Shown here: positions 11,500 through 23,329 of the stretch, piece by piece | Numbering within the stretch: position 1 is the first letter of the stretch | Layout of the letters: every line of letters begins with the position of its first letter | The notes under the pieces: generated by a model | Database searches by the model: none | Told to the model about the DNA's origin: nothing | The model's input: the letters and a program-made list of their open reading frames with translations, nothing else | Assembly: GCA_031763025.1 (NCBI GenBank) | Contig: JASSKH010000005.1 | Span: forward strand, 16,272,128-16,336,127 | DNA: 64,000 bases | DNA from: Macrocystis pyrifera | Lineage: Eukaryota > Sar > Phaeophyceae > Laminariales > Laminariaceae | Direction of reading: 5' to 3' | Program-made: the position numbers and the translations under genes

Positions 11500-12640
11500 C
11501 AGCAGGCATCACGTTATCGACAAGACAAAGACAATTCTTCTACGAACATGAAACCAGACAACCCTTGCCCCACCGCTCGCCATCGAAGCAGCAGGCCAGA
11601 GGTATAAACAGAAGGCCCAGTTCTTATACCTAGGCGGCAACATGAAACCAGACAACCCTCGCCCCACCGCTCGCCATCGAAGCAGCAGGCCAGAGGTATA
11701 AACAGAAGGCCCAGTTCTTATACCTAGGCGGCATTATCCACGAAATCGCTGTCCTCTCGCTCGAAATCGACCGACGGATCCGTCTCATGCGGGCGTGCCT
11801 CAAACGGTTCGACCCGGAGTAGTATGATAGGACGACCGCCCCGCTTAGTCTGAAAGTCGGAATGCTGAAGGCCCAGGTGATTGAGACCCTGCCGTACGGG
11901 TGTGTGACGTGGACCCTCAGAGCGGAACACTTTGCCAAGCTCCGAACGGCTCACCACCAAGTCCTCTTTCGAGTCGTTGGCTTCCAGCGCCGACTTCGTA
12001 CCGACCACGCCTCCCTCTCGTACGCGAAGGCTCTCAAGATGGCACGTTGCGAGAGCATCGAAATGACCATCCGTAGACGGCGGCTCTTTTTGCGGGGGGC
12101 GTGGCACGGCAAAGCAAGGAGCGAGTACCCAGTCGGGTAATGTTCGGGACGATGGCTGGTGGAGGAGAACCCGAGACCTGGCGGACAGTTTTAAGACTTG
12201 GCATAAATGCATACCCTTAGTTCTGAGCCACCGAAGAATCAACGGAACACTCCCCCTTGACGTTTGGAGTTGAGACCGCACTGTGGTCCACTGAAACAAT
12301 AAAGGCGGGCAAGTGGTACCGGGGGGTCCTTGAAGCAACCGAACGGTTCATGGTGAAGTGGCACGAGGATGAGGCAAAGCTGAGAAGGCATCGCCGCGCA
12401 TCTGCCGTGGGTGGTGCCGAAGGGATTGGGGGGCGGGGGAGCAACAGAAGGAGTGGAAGGAAACCCGACCAAAGGAATGGGGGCTGGGCGGGCAACTGGA
12501 GGAACATAAGGGAAATCGCGGTGGACGAAAGTAGGACGGAGACGGCAGACGGAGTAGGACGGAGACGGCAGACGGGGTAGCAAGGTACCAGGCCGTCTAG
12601 TGAGTGGAACATGTCTATGCTACCCGTGCAGCCAACTGCT
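11500..12640 (+). mobile_element. LINE-A, 3' fragment of a non-LTR retrotransposon
   Basis: Encodes only the region after the reverse transcriptase core: a YLGGII-like block (near 11719), YGCVTWTL near 11893, a following RTAHHQVLFRVVGFQRR stretch, and a C-terminal tail with KAGKWYRGVLEATERFMVKW near 12305-12360. The YGxxTW block after the RT domain is known from RTE- and CR1-type LINEs, so I call it LINE with clade unsettled. A stop interrupts the frame near 11819 and a frame change lies between 12140 and 12250. At its 5' end a 94 bp segment is tandemly doubled (11548-11641 and 11642-11735). The copy is 5' truncated, as is usual for LINEs. Confidence 0.85.
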
Positions 12641-12835
12641 GCAGCTGGTTCGAACGTGATCTTCCTTTGATTTCATTTTATGTTTGCGCTTTGATCCTTC
12701 GTGATTTTCTTATTGTTATTTTTTTTTGTATTTCTTCCTTCATGTCCGTATGAAAGGGGTCGTGAGGCGTGGGTGGATGACGAGCCTGTTTTGTCTGACG
12801 CATCCTCTGCGGGGGGTGGGGCATGGTTGACGAAG
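12641..12835. other. T-rich spacer between the two LINE copies
   Basis: T-rich sequence that may be the 3' untranslated tail of LINE-A. The phrase GACGGAGACGGCAGAC occurs in LINE-A (12535 and again near 12555) and at 12840, so a short segment is shared across the junction. Confidence 0.45.
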
Positions 12836-15400
12836 CAGGACGGAGACGGCAGACAGGGTAGCGAGGTACCGAGATCACAATCTGGTCACAGCAGACATCC
12901 GGCTGCTCGGACGCTTTGCCCCTAACCGCCGCAAGCGAGAGATGAAGGGCAGACGGGCGATCGACCTCCAACAACTGATGGCAGTTCCCCAACTGCGGAG
13001 AGCCTTCACGGAGACATTTACACCCCTGCCCCCTGGCATGGATGTAGATGATATGGACACAGTGTTTGTTGAAGCGATGCTGTCGACTTCCGCTAACATC
13101 GCGCCACGTGCAAAGCGCAGTCAAGGGCCGGCGGGGTGGTGCACCAGCGAAGAAACGAAGGCGGAAATGCTTGCAGCGTGGCAAGAGAGGGAAGCCTCGA
13201 GAGAGTTATTGCGCGCGTATCCAAGCATCAGCAACCTCAGGAAGTCCCTGGAAGCAGCTGGCAAACGCCCTAAGCGCGTGAGGGTCGACGCTGTGCAGAT
13301 ATTTTTCGAAAAATTCGTCAGTCAACTTGAGGTGCGCATCAAAGAAGGCGACCAATCCGGTTTCTACAAGCACGTCAAGGCCATGGATTTCGAGGAGAAG
13401 AAATCGTGTAGCTCTTTATACATCAAGGATGCAGAGGGCAATATGCTTCGTGACATGGGGCTCATTCGCGCTCGGTGGGCACAGTAGTTCAGCTCTTTGC
13501 TCAACACTAAGTCGCCAACGCTCGACCCGAATATCGTCGAAGAGCTCAAGGTGTAGCCCCCGTGCACACCTCTCGATGATATACCTTCGATCTTTGAGGT
13601 GGAGGAAACCATCAAGAGCGTGTCAAGCCGAAAGGCTGTTGGCCCCGATGAGCTTCCCGCTGGACTGCTCAAACTCAAACTCGCATTACATGGAGATCGC
13701 GATGGTAACTACCGCATACTAGAACAATTCCACGCCATTGTGATCGCCATATGGCAGGGCGGGGACGTACCGCAGGAGCGGAAAGATGCCACGATCATAG
13801 TGCAGCACAAGAAGAAAGAACGGGCGGAGTGCGGTAACGATCGAGGCATTTCGCTAGTGGCAAACGCTGGCAAGGTTCTGCTCAAGGCGATCGCCAATCG
13901 CCTCGGCAATTACTGTGAACGGGAGGATATCTTACCAAATGAGCAGTGCGGCTTCAGACCGCAAGGGTCGACGATTGATATGATCCTCGTGGTTCGACGA
14001 CTTCACTAGTTGGTTTGAAAGAAGAGCACCCCTCTTTACATGCCATTTGGTCGACCTCACCAGGGCATACGATTTCAGTCGACCGAACTCTCTTGTGGAC
14101 CGTGCTCGCTCGGTTCACCTACCACTAACGATGCTCGCGGTTATCCGCCACGTCCACGATGAAATGCGTGCGCGCATCCGGACGGACGATGGTAAATATT
14201 CAGACTGGTTCGGCGTGGGGCAGGGCCTCCGGCAAAGATGCGTGCTCACCAATGTAGATCAGCATGTTACTTACTGCCGTACTGCGTGTGGCGGTGGAGC
14301 GGTTCAAGCAGATGTGGTGAAATGTATGTACACCAGGGGGAGGGATGAGATGGGGGGGGGGGGGGAAGCGAGGGAGGCCGGAGAACGGGCGAGATAAACC
14401 CCAGGAGACTGTGGCGGAGCCGCAACCGATCTGGGTTGCTGTATACAAACGAGGCGGGCATCGTTTCCAGATCGAGGAACAGCCTTGCGAAGATTATGGC
14501 AGGTATCGTTACAGCAGTGTGTGGTTCGTTCGGATTGACAGTTTCAGAGGCCAAGACGGAGACCATGTGCCTGATGACGAAACGTATGGACAGGGTCACT
14601 TTCGTTGCTGAGGCAGCCGGCCAGGTGTACACACAAAGTTTGTGTCCCTTGGGGCACTGTGTGCGAGAACGCCGACCTTACTGCCGAACACAACCGGCGC
14701 GTGCTGCTGGTCAAACTACGTTTCAGACGGTATAGTGTGCGACTGTACGACCAGCCCACCTCACCGCTCCGGCTCAAAGTACGGATGGTCAAAGCCGAGG
14801 TAATGGATGTGTCACGTGGAACCCAACCGTGGCCCATCTCGCCATACTGCGGACAGCTGACCACCGATTACTCCTCCGCTGCATCGGATGGAAGAGAATA
14901 CCTCGCGACGGCTACCATATGCTTTCATACACAGACGCACAGGCCAAGATTGGGTGTGAGAACATAGAGACGACAGCGCGAAAGCGGAGGATACCACTCG
15001 CGGGGTTCGTGGGTCGTGTGGGTAACGAGAGACTCCCCAAACGAGTGATGTTGTGGGGAACTGGAGGGAGGGAAGGGTTACTTGGGAGGGCAAGAGCGGG
15101 GCTGGATGTGTCTCGAACGCGACCTATCGTTGTTTAACTTGCCCACCGAAGGGACGCAATGGAGGCTGGCAGCGAAGAAAGCGGGCAAGTGGTTCAGATG
15201 TGTTGAGAAAGCGGCAGGCAGAGCAGGAGATGAAGCGCCGGTTCGTTACAGAGAAGGAGAATGTAGCACAACGACGAGCGCTAGAGGTACAAAATGCGCA
15301 GCAATGTAAGATGCCGTAAGGCCCAAAGCCCGGGGGGGGGGAGGAAGAGGAGCCGCGTTGGAGGAGGCGTAGCAACAGCAGCTAGGCCGGTTAAGAAAGT
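12836..15400 (+). mobile_element. LINE-B, 5'-truncated non-LTR retrotransposon
   Basis: Begins inside the AP-endonuclease domain: DHNLVTADIRL near 12875 corresponds to the conserved SDHxxV motif. A linker follows (12942-13487), then reverse transcriptase blocks: [13 protein letters not shown] (13630), GNDRGISLV (13830), [13 protein letters not shown] (13940), LVDLTRAYDF (14045) and GQGLRQRCVL (14220). The catalytic box reads LYTNEAG near 14437, where relatives have YADDAG, so the polymerase is inactive. The C-terminal region (14600-15310) has the RTADHRLLLRCIGW block. Stops occur near 13486 and 13555, with more frame changes after 14000. Protein similarity to LINE-A in the C-terminal block is only partial, so the two are different subfamilies. 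A G run near 15331-15341 lies in the presumed 3' untranslated part. Confidence 0.88.
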
Positions 15401-16127
15401 GCAGCCACCCTCCGAAAGTTGGCACTAGCCGTCTTTCTAGTTGAAGCGCCTAGTGACTACTGCGTAATGCTGTGTTCTTATCCCTGTTTTATTTGCGTTT
15501 TTTTGGGTGTTTTGTTTGGTGTGATGCCATATTCGCTGGCGAGTCGATGGTACCCCACCCCCACCCCGTACCCTGCTATTCTGTGTCGGCTGCGTCACCT
15601 TATTGTATATTTGTGTGACCCTTTGCTATTTTTCCTTTTTTTTTCGAATGTCGACGTTTGGTTTTTTAGCCCCCCCCCCTGGTCCGTCTGTCTCTGTCCT
15701 CTTCGTGTCAGTTGTGCCGTCCTTGTCTCACCAACTAGACATAGGACTGCTCGTTTTTTGTTGTTGTTGTTAGCTCTTTCCCTCTACGCTTTTCTTGTCT
15801 TCTTGCCCTCCGTCTGGTCTTCTTGTGACATCCTTATGTTGGTCCATCAGCTGGACTTATCATAGTACTGATCGTACCAGCAAATAGCAAACTTGTCCTC
15901 GGGACTCGGCCTGGGCCCTGAGCGCATGTTAACTTCGTTGTTCCTTGTTTTGTGTTTTTCTTTCTTTCTTCTTTCGGTTCCCTCTTTTCGTGTCTTTCTT
16001 TTTCCTTTTCCCTTTTATTTGTTTTCGAGTGTGCATATGTTACCATGGGTGTGTTCCTAGTGTTGGACCTATGCCATTGGAAACGCGAAGTCAAAAAGTT
16101 CCTTTCAAAATGATTGCTTTCAAAGAA
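15401..16127. other. Pyrimidine-rich region, possible LINE 3' tail
   Basis: Long T/C-rich stretches, especially 15600-15800 and 15930-16030. The 148-codon plus-strand frame starting at 15419 reads as hydrophobic low-complexity residues from the T/C bias and has no recognisable family, so it is not called as a gene. Confidence 0.5.
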
Positions 16128-16376
16128 CAGCAAAAAGTATCCTCGTACCGCCGCTGTGGGAAAAACGGAAAAATTGTTCGATTTTATTTTTATTTTTATA
16201 GCGGCTGCAGGCGGCGCAATCTGTTTTTTCTCGTTGCAAATTGTCAACACGCTGATAAAAATCAGCTCGTGCGACGCAAGACGCTCGATTTCGACATAGA
16301 CTCAGCCCACGGCCAACCCGCTTGGTGACGGGCAAGGCCAACGAGTATAGATGACGGCCTCGAAGATATCAAGGTA
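16128..16376 (+). repeat. Dispersed repeat RA, copy 1
   Basis: About 70-75% identical by eye to 20926-21160 in the same orientation. Shared blocks include CTCGTACCGCCGCTGTGGG, GGCTGCAGGCGGC, TGATAAAAATCAGCTCGTG and CGACATAGACTCAGCC. TGATAAAAATCA is a small palindrome. Family and ends are unknown; no coding capacity. Confidence 0.75.
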
Positions 16377-17797
16377 AATTCATGGTCTAGGAGGCGAGAG
16401 CTTGCCGGCAGCGTCCTAAGGTATCCTCCCAAACCTGATAAAAGCCTATGTTTTGCCATTCGAGACGGATCGATAAATTTTGTCATCTGTTTTGTGCACA
16501 CCAGCGGCCAATTGTTTTTTATCATACGCCTGGCCAGCGTCCGCCACATGTCACCGGCCATTGTGTGAACACGGTGACCCTACAGTAGAGTGGATGGGAA
16601 CCCCTAACGAGCGCATTCCGTTCAGAATTCATGACGCAGTCGTTGGTTTTGTCGATCGATGTCTGTCGAGGACTCGGAATCTCGCCGCTTCGAACCAAAC
16701 ATCCGCCTGAGTTTTTGTGAAGCCGATCTTGGCCCAACATCGGCCCCAGAATCGTTTTTTTCGGGCTTATTCCAGAAGTTTGGAGCTTTCCGTTTTACGA
16801 AACGTGCTCACAGCTAGCTGTACCTGAAAAATTCTGACGGGTATCTTTGGAATTCAAACTTTTTATGGGAACTCTGCGTTTCCATTGGCATAAGTCTTAT
16901 TTGGTTGCAAGTGATGCGGGGTGGTATACCACAGCTTGTTAGTACAGTCTCCCCTACCGATTGGTATGACACTGCCCTGCGCCCTATTTCGTACTTGTCT
17001 GTTTTCTCCCATGAAGATGTGTTTTTGTTCCAGCCTGTTTTTCGTAACCACAGACAGGATTTCATAGACGCGAGCAAATGTGAGAACATCATCATCATCA
17101 CATACGTGCGTGCAGTACTGGTCTGGAGTCTGGAGTCGAACTCGAGTGAGAAAAAAAAACGAAATCAGGAACAGCGGGATGCTGCTGTTGTTGTCGCAGC
17201 TGTAGCTGTGCTCTCGACGGAGTGTTTGGGTCGAAGCTGCTGAGATGTAGCTGTCTCGCCTTGGCGTAACAATCGTGCAGCACAAAGCACGCCAACAGGA
17301 CGGAGCCCAGAAGCGTAGTTCCGATGGTTCCCATTTGCGGCTCTGGGCGCGCAGCGGCGGCGGTGTTGTTCAGCTGCTGGTCTTTTGGTCGATTGCTGCC
17401 CCATGCTTACTCGTGTGCCGTTCGCGCGTATTCTACGTTATATTCCCCGTTGATAATGTTTTCTACGTTATATTCCCCGTTGATGGTATAGTTCAGTGAC
17501 CCCCGTGGATGCTACCCGGGTCAAGAGGACAGTTTTCCATAGTCGTTCTGCGCACTGATACTATATACCCCGAATAAAGGAGAGTGATATGACGTTGTTG
17601 TTACATGCTAACATAAGCTAATTTGTGGACTTATTTGTATGAATGATGGGCGTCAAAACGTCTGGTATGTTTGTAACAATTACTGCTTAGTTCTACGTTG
17701 AGTTGCCTTGTGTTTTTGTTCGAGATGGTTCAACATTACATCTGCTACTTAATACAAGGTTCTAAATGTGGTTGGCTTGAAACTCCGGAATTGTCGT
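16377..17797. other. Intergenic, no gene recognised
   Basis: No exon or RNA gene is recognised. At 17431-17486 the phrase TTCTACGTTATATTCCCCGT occurs twice in tandem with a ~30 bp period. Frames on either strand (up to 140 codons) show no domain. Confidence 0.5.
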
Positions 17798-18005
17798 GGG
17801 GAAGAGGGGGGAGGGGAGGGGGAGGGTACTCATTTCACGCATGCCCGTAGTAGGATGAACATAGACCCTCGAATCCCTTCAATGCCGGGACGGAGCCCGT
17901 CGGGTTTTTACCGACTAGGCAGACATTGCAAGCGCGAAGCGCCGTGAGGTGTTCGACGAGTCGCACGAAGGCATCCTGCTATGAGCCGCTTGTGAGGCGA
18001 ACTTG
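17798..18005 (-). mobile_element. Poly-C-ended element, copy 1 (minus)
   Basis: Read on the minus strand it follows the family consensus: GCGACTCG, then CACCTCACGGCGCTTCGCGC, then AGTCGGTAAAAACCCGAC and CTCCGTCCCGGCATTG, then GAGGGTCTATG and a CATGC-containing block, ending in a C-rich tract (17798-17826 on this strand). Other copies lie at 24500, 37003, 49924 and 50838. Two short stem-loops (GCGCTTCGCGC and GTCGGTTTTTACCGAC type) are conserved. No inverted ends and no box A or B are seen. Confidence 0.8.
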
Positions 18006-19152
18006 CACACGGATGACAGCTTCAATGGGTTAATTTATTTTCCGGTGTGGCCACTTCCAGAGACAGCAACGGGGGTGTACTATGTAACTGCCTCGTTGGT
18101 GCTTACCATAAACACTACGTGATGCGATCATCCCCCTTGTGCGGAGTAAGGGCTCACCCCTCACCCATGATGTGTGACTCGATCGCCAACTATGACCGAC
18201 CACTACCGACCAAAAAAAACGGTACCCTGGTTGTCTGCTGTAGCTCACGTGGTGAGCGGCATGTTCCACAGTACCGTTGCCAACCGACGCGAATCTAGCC
18301 TACTAATAATATGTCGGGGGGGAACGGAGCACAGGCATTTCCCCTGTATTTGCTGCTGCCATTATTGTTGTGCCGTTGTGCTGTATTAGTTCTGCCGATA
18401 TTTTTGAAGTTCAGAGGAATTGTTCGGGGAATGGGCTGCTGCTGCTGCTGCTGCTGTGATGCCCAGATCGTATTTGATATGGCTCGAGGTGGCCCCTAAA
18501 TCAGGTATCGGCATTCCCGAAGCAAAATTTGCACGGCTGTTCATACAAGTCAAGGTTTTCGTTTTTTAAGGTCCGACTGAAAATTCCTACATACATCGAA
18601 AATATCGAGTTGTGAGGTGGCCAATATGATTGCAGTTCACGCATGTATACAGTGAGGTAATACGCTCTATCCGGTATGTCTACAGTATTACGTAGTGGTA
18701 GTAGGCCGTTTTTTTTTGTGTGTGTTCTTCACATTAAACCGTTCTTTCTACCCGTCCACATTCAGCGCAACCGGTGTCCGTGCCGATTCTTCAATCCTAT
18801 ATAGGAGAGAAACAAGTTATGTGGTCACAAAACTACGTTACATTGATACTACAGTACATTGTTGTGCAGCAAGCAGAGTAGACAACGCAATGCGATGTGA
18901 TATCGTACTTGATACGACAGGCAAAAAAAAGTGTCGTGCCCCCCAGGAGATGTGGCAGAAAACACAAAAAACAAGCAAAAGAAACAAAACCAACACTTGT
19001 AAACGGAGTATGACTACTAACCTAAGGGAAAAAAAAACAGGCAAACCGGAGCGCAATAAAATGAAACAAAAAGCAGCCTCAAGGCGGCTGCAACAGTTTG
19101 CGGTACGAGTAGCATCGACAGGTTCTATCTACTAGTCGGTCTGGTACCCTGC
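18006..19152. other. Intergenic, CTG microsatellite at 18437-18458
   Basis: Short CTG run, A-rich patches near 18960-19040, no recognisable gene. Confidence 0.5.
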
Positions 19153-19261
19153 TATTACGGGGGACCATAGTAACTAGGACCTACGGTATACACAAAAACC
19201 AATATATTTTCCTGGTTTTTCTGACAATATTTGGTCCTATTTACTATGATCCCCCGTAATA
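19153..19261. mobile_element. MITE-1 copy 2
   Basis: Same arms as the other copies but with the core reversed (CCTACGGTATACAC comes first), so it was inserted in the opposite orientation. TATTACGG begins it and CCGTAATA ends it. Confidence 0.9.
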
Positions 19262-19489
19262 TTATAATTTCATTTGCCTTCCGACAAGATACAGGGAGGG
19301 CATTGTTCAGTCAGACTGAAAGAGCTGACACAATTTGTCGAATACCACCAATCAATTCTCCCTGCGTATTCTCAATTGGAGACTTTGCTGTCCTGTCTGT
19401 CCTCTCCTTCCTGCGTGGGTAGGGTCGTAGGTCGTACCAGGTATGTACAAAGTATGTATACCGGTTTATGTTAGATCTCGTGTATGTCA

Positions 19490-19939
19490 TGTGCCTGCGA
19501 TGTCTGTTTTGCATCTTTTTTTTTTTAAATACGAATGAAATCCCGCCGCTTTCTAAACACACGGCAGCAGAGCAAGACCACACCAGCCACCTATACACAG
19601 AGCAGCACGGCCACCGCGCGGCCAACTGAAGACGGCCCCACGAGTCTATGATATGAAGTTCGCCCGCTTCTGTAAACGCCGAGTTGGTCGAAACCTGCGG
19701 GTTGCATGCATACGATATTTGTCTGCGATGTCCGCTTTGCATTTTTTTTTGTTTAATACAAACGAAATCCCACCGCATTCTAGACACACAGCAGCAGAGC
19801 AAGACCACACCAGCCACCAATACGCAGAGCAGCACGGCCACCGCGCGGCCAACTGCAGACGGCCCCACGAGTTTAAGGGATGAAGTTCGCCCGCTGCTGT
19901 AAACGCCGAGTTGGTCGAAACCTGCGGGGTGCAGGTATG
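19490..19939. repeat. Tandem duplication, two units of about 223 bp
   Basis: Units 19490-19712 and 19713-19939 share long blocks: GCAGCAGAGCAAGACCACAC, GAGCAGCACGGCCACCGCGC, GACGGCCCCACGAGT and CGCCGAGTTGGTCGAAACCT. Each contains a T8-T12 run. Frames across them are shadows of the repeat and have no domain. Confidence 0.9.
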
Positions 19940-20925
19940 CCCTTGCGCCTAAGGCATGCCCTAAAGAATGCCGTGCGACCCTTTCTGTGCCAGCAGAGGC
20001 TTGCCCTGAACGCTGTCTGGTGCCTTGAGTGCCTTACTTGCGTAAGGCAACGCATCTGCGCCTGAAAAGGAGCAGTAAGACACACTTTGTGCGCTAAAAT
20101 AACGTCGTTAACTACACGAACTCCCTAAATCCGGGGTTCGGGGCCACCTAAGATGTGATTGAGTCAAAGGCACGATATCTTGGTGAGAAAATATTTGCGT
20201 TCCTTTTTGTATCTTGAAGGTCTTGTTGGGAAAAAGGCAAATGTCTTACAAGATCCCTTGGACTTGCCTTAAAAATGCCGCGTGGTGCCTATCGTATACG
20301 AACGCATACAGCAGGCTGGACCAGCCGAAAAACAAACAGACAAAGGTTCTTGAAAAAAATCGTATCTCTCGAACGAACCACTGCGAATTAGGACATAGAA
20401 ATTGGAAGCGCTGGCCCTGACACCATAAAGGACACGCAGGTCCACACTTTTTTTGAGAACCGACCCGATCTCGCCGAGATGCCCAGTAAAACTCATACTA
20501 GGTAAGTACCAATTTTCGCCGACTTTTTGACGTAAGAGCAGTATAATATGACGGCTCCAAAAATCGTCGTTTCTGATCAAAACGTAAGATTTGGTGTGAA
20601 CAGAGCCGAAGACCCAGAGAGGCGATCGGTATCAGTTGCACTGTTCAATTCGTTACCCATCAAGAGATATGACCGAAAAACGGTTCCTGTGTATACATTG
20701 AACACGCGTAAATAGTGACGAGAACGAGTGGCATTGCTGCGATACCCCGCTCAATTTACGAGTTTCGATGTGAAATTTTTTATGTCGTATTTGAACCGCG
20801 TGCACACAAAATGGTAAGCCTGCCTTTTTTGTTTTTTGTTTTTTTCACTTAAGTTAGACCGATGACAACGGGAACGCGAGTTTTGACTTTTTTAGCTCCG
20901 AATTATTGCTTAAAAAAAACACCTG
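19940..20925. other. Intergenic, no gene recognised
   Basis: Scattered T runs and no conserved motif. No exon, RNA or complete transposon seen. Confidence 0.5.
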
Positions 20926-21160
20926 GAGATATTCTCGTACCGCCGCTGTGGGAAAAAAGGAAAAACATTTTTTTTTTTCACACGGCTGCAGGCGGCCCAA
21001 TTTAATTTTCCTCGTTGTCGATCGTCAACGCGTTGATAAAAATCAGCTCGTGCGACGGTAGACCTTCGGTCTCGACATAGACTCAGCCACAGCAAACGTG
21101 CTTGGTGTCGAGCAAGGTCAAGGAGTGTAGATGAAGGCCTCGAATATATCAGATGGATCC
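20926..21160 (+). repeat. Dispersed repeat RA, copy 2
   Basis: Partner of 16128-16376. The core CAGCTCGTGCGACG and AGACTCAGCC blocks and the TGATAAAAATCA palindrome are kept. Confidence 0.75.
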
Positions 21161-23220
21161 ATGTTTCCTTTTGTGCGCCCTTCTTGTTTCGGAGAAAAGA
21201 AAAATCGTCTCGAGAATTCGTCCCAAGGGTTGTGCTGTCTTGAGAGTTACCAGTACACTGAAGTCTGTGCTCTGAAGCCCTGTTCACCGTTTCGTTTTAT
21301 TTCCAAACTTGCCAAGTTTTCCAACTTTACCGCCCAGGGCTTCTGGTAAAAAGGACACATTAAAACTCTCTCGAAAAGAAAATTTGAAGACTTGGAAAAA
21401 ATTGAAAATTTGGAAATATGGGGAACCCCCCCCACCCCCCCCAGTAAACAGGGCTCTAAGGCTGGTCGTCTCTGTAATATCCTCCTGTTGGCCCTGGTGC
21501 TGCCACTCAGCAGAACCACCGACCTATTGATTGGACGATGTTGTATACAACTCGTGTGATAGCACGCGCGATGGAGGCATCACACGCAGCTTGCAAGGAG
21601 GATTGTCGACGTAAATTGTCGGTCTTGCGACGGCTGCCTCGCTCGACCAAGCGGGCAGCTTCTTACGGTATTAATAGTGGTGTTGCGCGATATTTTTCTG
21701 TGCTGAAGGTTGTTTTTGCGCGTATCTAGGGCCTCTCGCAGCTGTGCCTGTACTGTATACGCCCGAAACCATGCCGGGCTTCCCTCCTTCGCGCCTCGTG
21801 GTATACGTAGATCTACGCTATTCCCAGAGCGTCGTCGCCGGATGGACCCCCCACACCCGCCCCCCACCCCCTCTTTCTTTGAACTGCTTGGTGATACCTG
21901 GTACGTATCATAGACTGCGGGTCTTAGAGTGGGCTTATTTCCCGGCGATCCCCGCTAATCCCGTGAAGGGTTTAGAATGGGCGCATTGTTGGTTAGGCAA
22001 GAAGCGTAGGGTAGGGTAGGGTGGGGTAGGGCAGGGTAGGGTGGGGGTAGGGTAATGTAAGATATGTAGAGTAGAGTAATTTAATCTTTCTCGTTATAAA
22101 AAAACACCCCGTCAGTGTGGACCATGTGCCGTATGGGATGTTCTACCCCACGGATTGGTGCACCATACTCATACCAGCTGTTCGAGGTCGGTGCTTGGCG
22201 AGAGGAAACACCGAGAAACGGGGAAACAAAACAACAAATACAAACGGCCTGCTTGAAAACGGCCTGAGGTTACGGATGGCTATGCCCATAGGCTACAGCA
22301 CCCACCAAAGGCCGCGAGACCGAGCACCGACATTTTTGGGGTGTGTGAGAGGAGTTCTTCTCTGAAATCGTCCGGCGTAGGTGGGCAGGAAGATGGAGGA
22401 TACTCGTAGCTCACCACTTTTTCAAGAAAATGGTTGACCAAACACTGCTGTGCACGATGCGAACATTAAACTAGCCACCAACCCTAAGCACTCCTACCCG
22501 ATTAGGATTACTAGTAGTAGGCTTGTTCGTCTCGTACACAGATGTATGGGTCATCTATTTTGTCGAATATATGGAACTGGGCGCGAACGATCGGATCGCT
22601 GTTTTCGTGTGTGGATATTGGGATTTTATTTCGTCAGAAAAGCCGAAGTCATCCACCTGAAACGTGTACGTAGTGGTACCCAAGCGCCGTTCGAGACGCG
22701 CAGCCTGTACAGGCCTTTTTTGGCTGGTACGGCGGTGCAGCTGATCGGGGGCGGTTCGACCGGGCACACCGCAAAACAAGTCAAGTTGTATTTCGATTCC
22801 CACTTGACCTCGCTTCAGACAAGGGCTTAAACGAAACGTTTTAAAAAAAACTGGCTGCGTGCTTTCCTGTTTCCTTGCGCGTGTGCGGGACCGTCGCCCA
22901 ATCACCAGCACTTTTTTTTTCGGAAGAACCTGACTATATAGGCAAGTTCCGTGAAGAGCGTTGGTCCCACTCAGGGGTGCGATCGTTTTTTTTTTTTTTT
23001 TCTCAGCACTAATTTTCTAAAAAAAAAAAAAAAAAAGAGGTAAAAGGTAAAAGGGAAGCTACATGATACGAAGCCGAACGTTCTATTTTCGGAAGAGAGC
23101 TCTCGACCAGACCTTTTCCCCGAAACACATTCTTGTCCCGTGTTGGGAACGCCCCCCCCGCACGCTCAACAAACGATCGCACCTCTGTGTTGACCCAACG
23201 GCTCTTTTTTAGTGAACAAC
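21161..23220. other. Intergenic with short GGGTA array
   Basis: A short array of GGGTA-type units lies at 22005-22055. T and A runs occur at 22987-23035. No frame has a recognisable domain. Confidence 0.5.
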
Positions 23221-23329
23221 TATTCCGGGGGACCATAGTAAATAGAACCAAATATTGTTAGTGAAAATAGGGAAACATGTAGGTTTTTGCATCTACCATA
23301 GGTCCTATTTGCTATGGTCCCCCGTGATA
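23221..23329. mobile_element. MITE-1 copy 3
   Basis: Arms TATTCCGGGGGACCATAG and CTATGGTCCCCCGTGATA around the usual core. CTA on the left and TAG on the right fit a TA duplication. Confidence 0.9.

Noticed and set aside
15419-15865. 148-codon hydrophobic frame
   Set aside because: Composition follows T/C bias, probably LINE 3' tail; no family recognised.
22005-22055. Chromosome end
   Set aside because: The GGGTA units are few and irregular and unique sequence continues on both sides.
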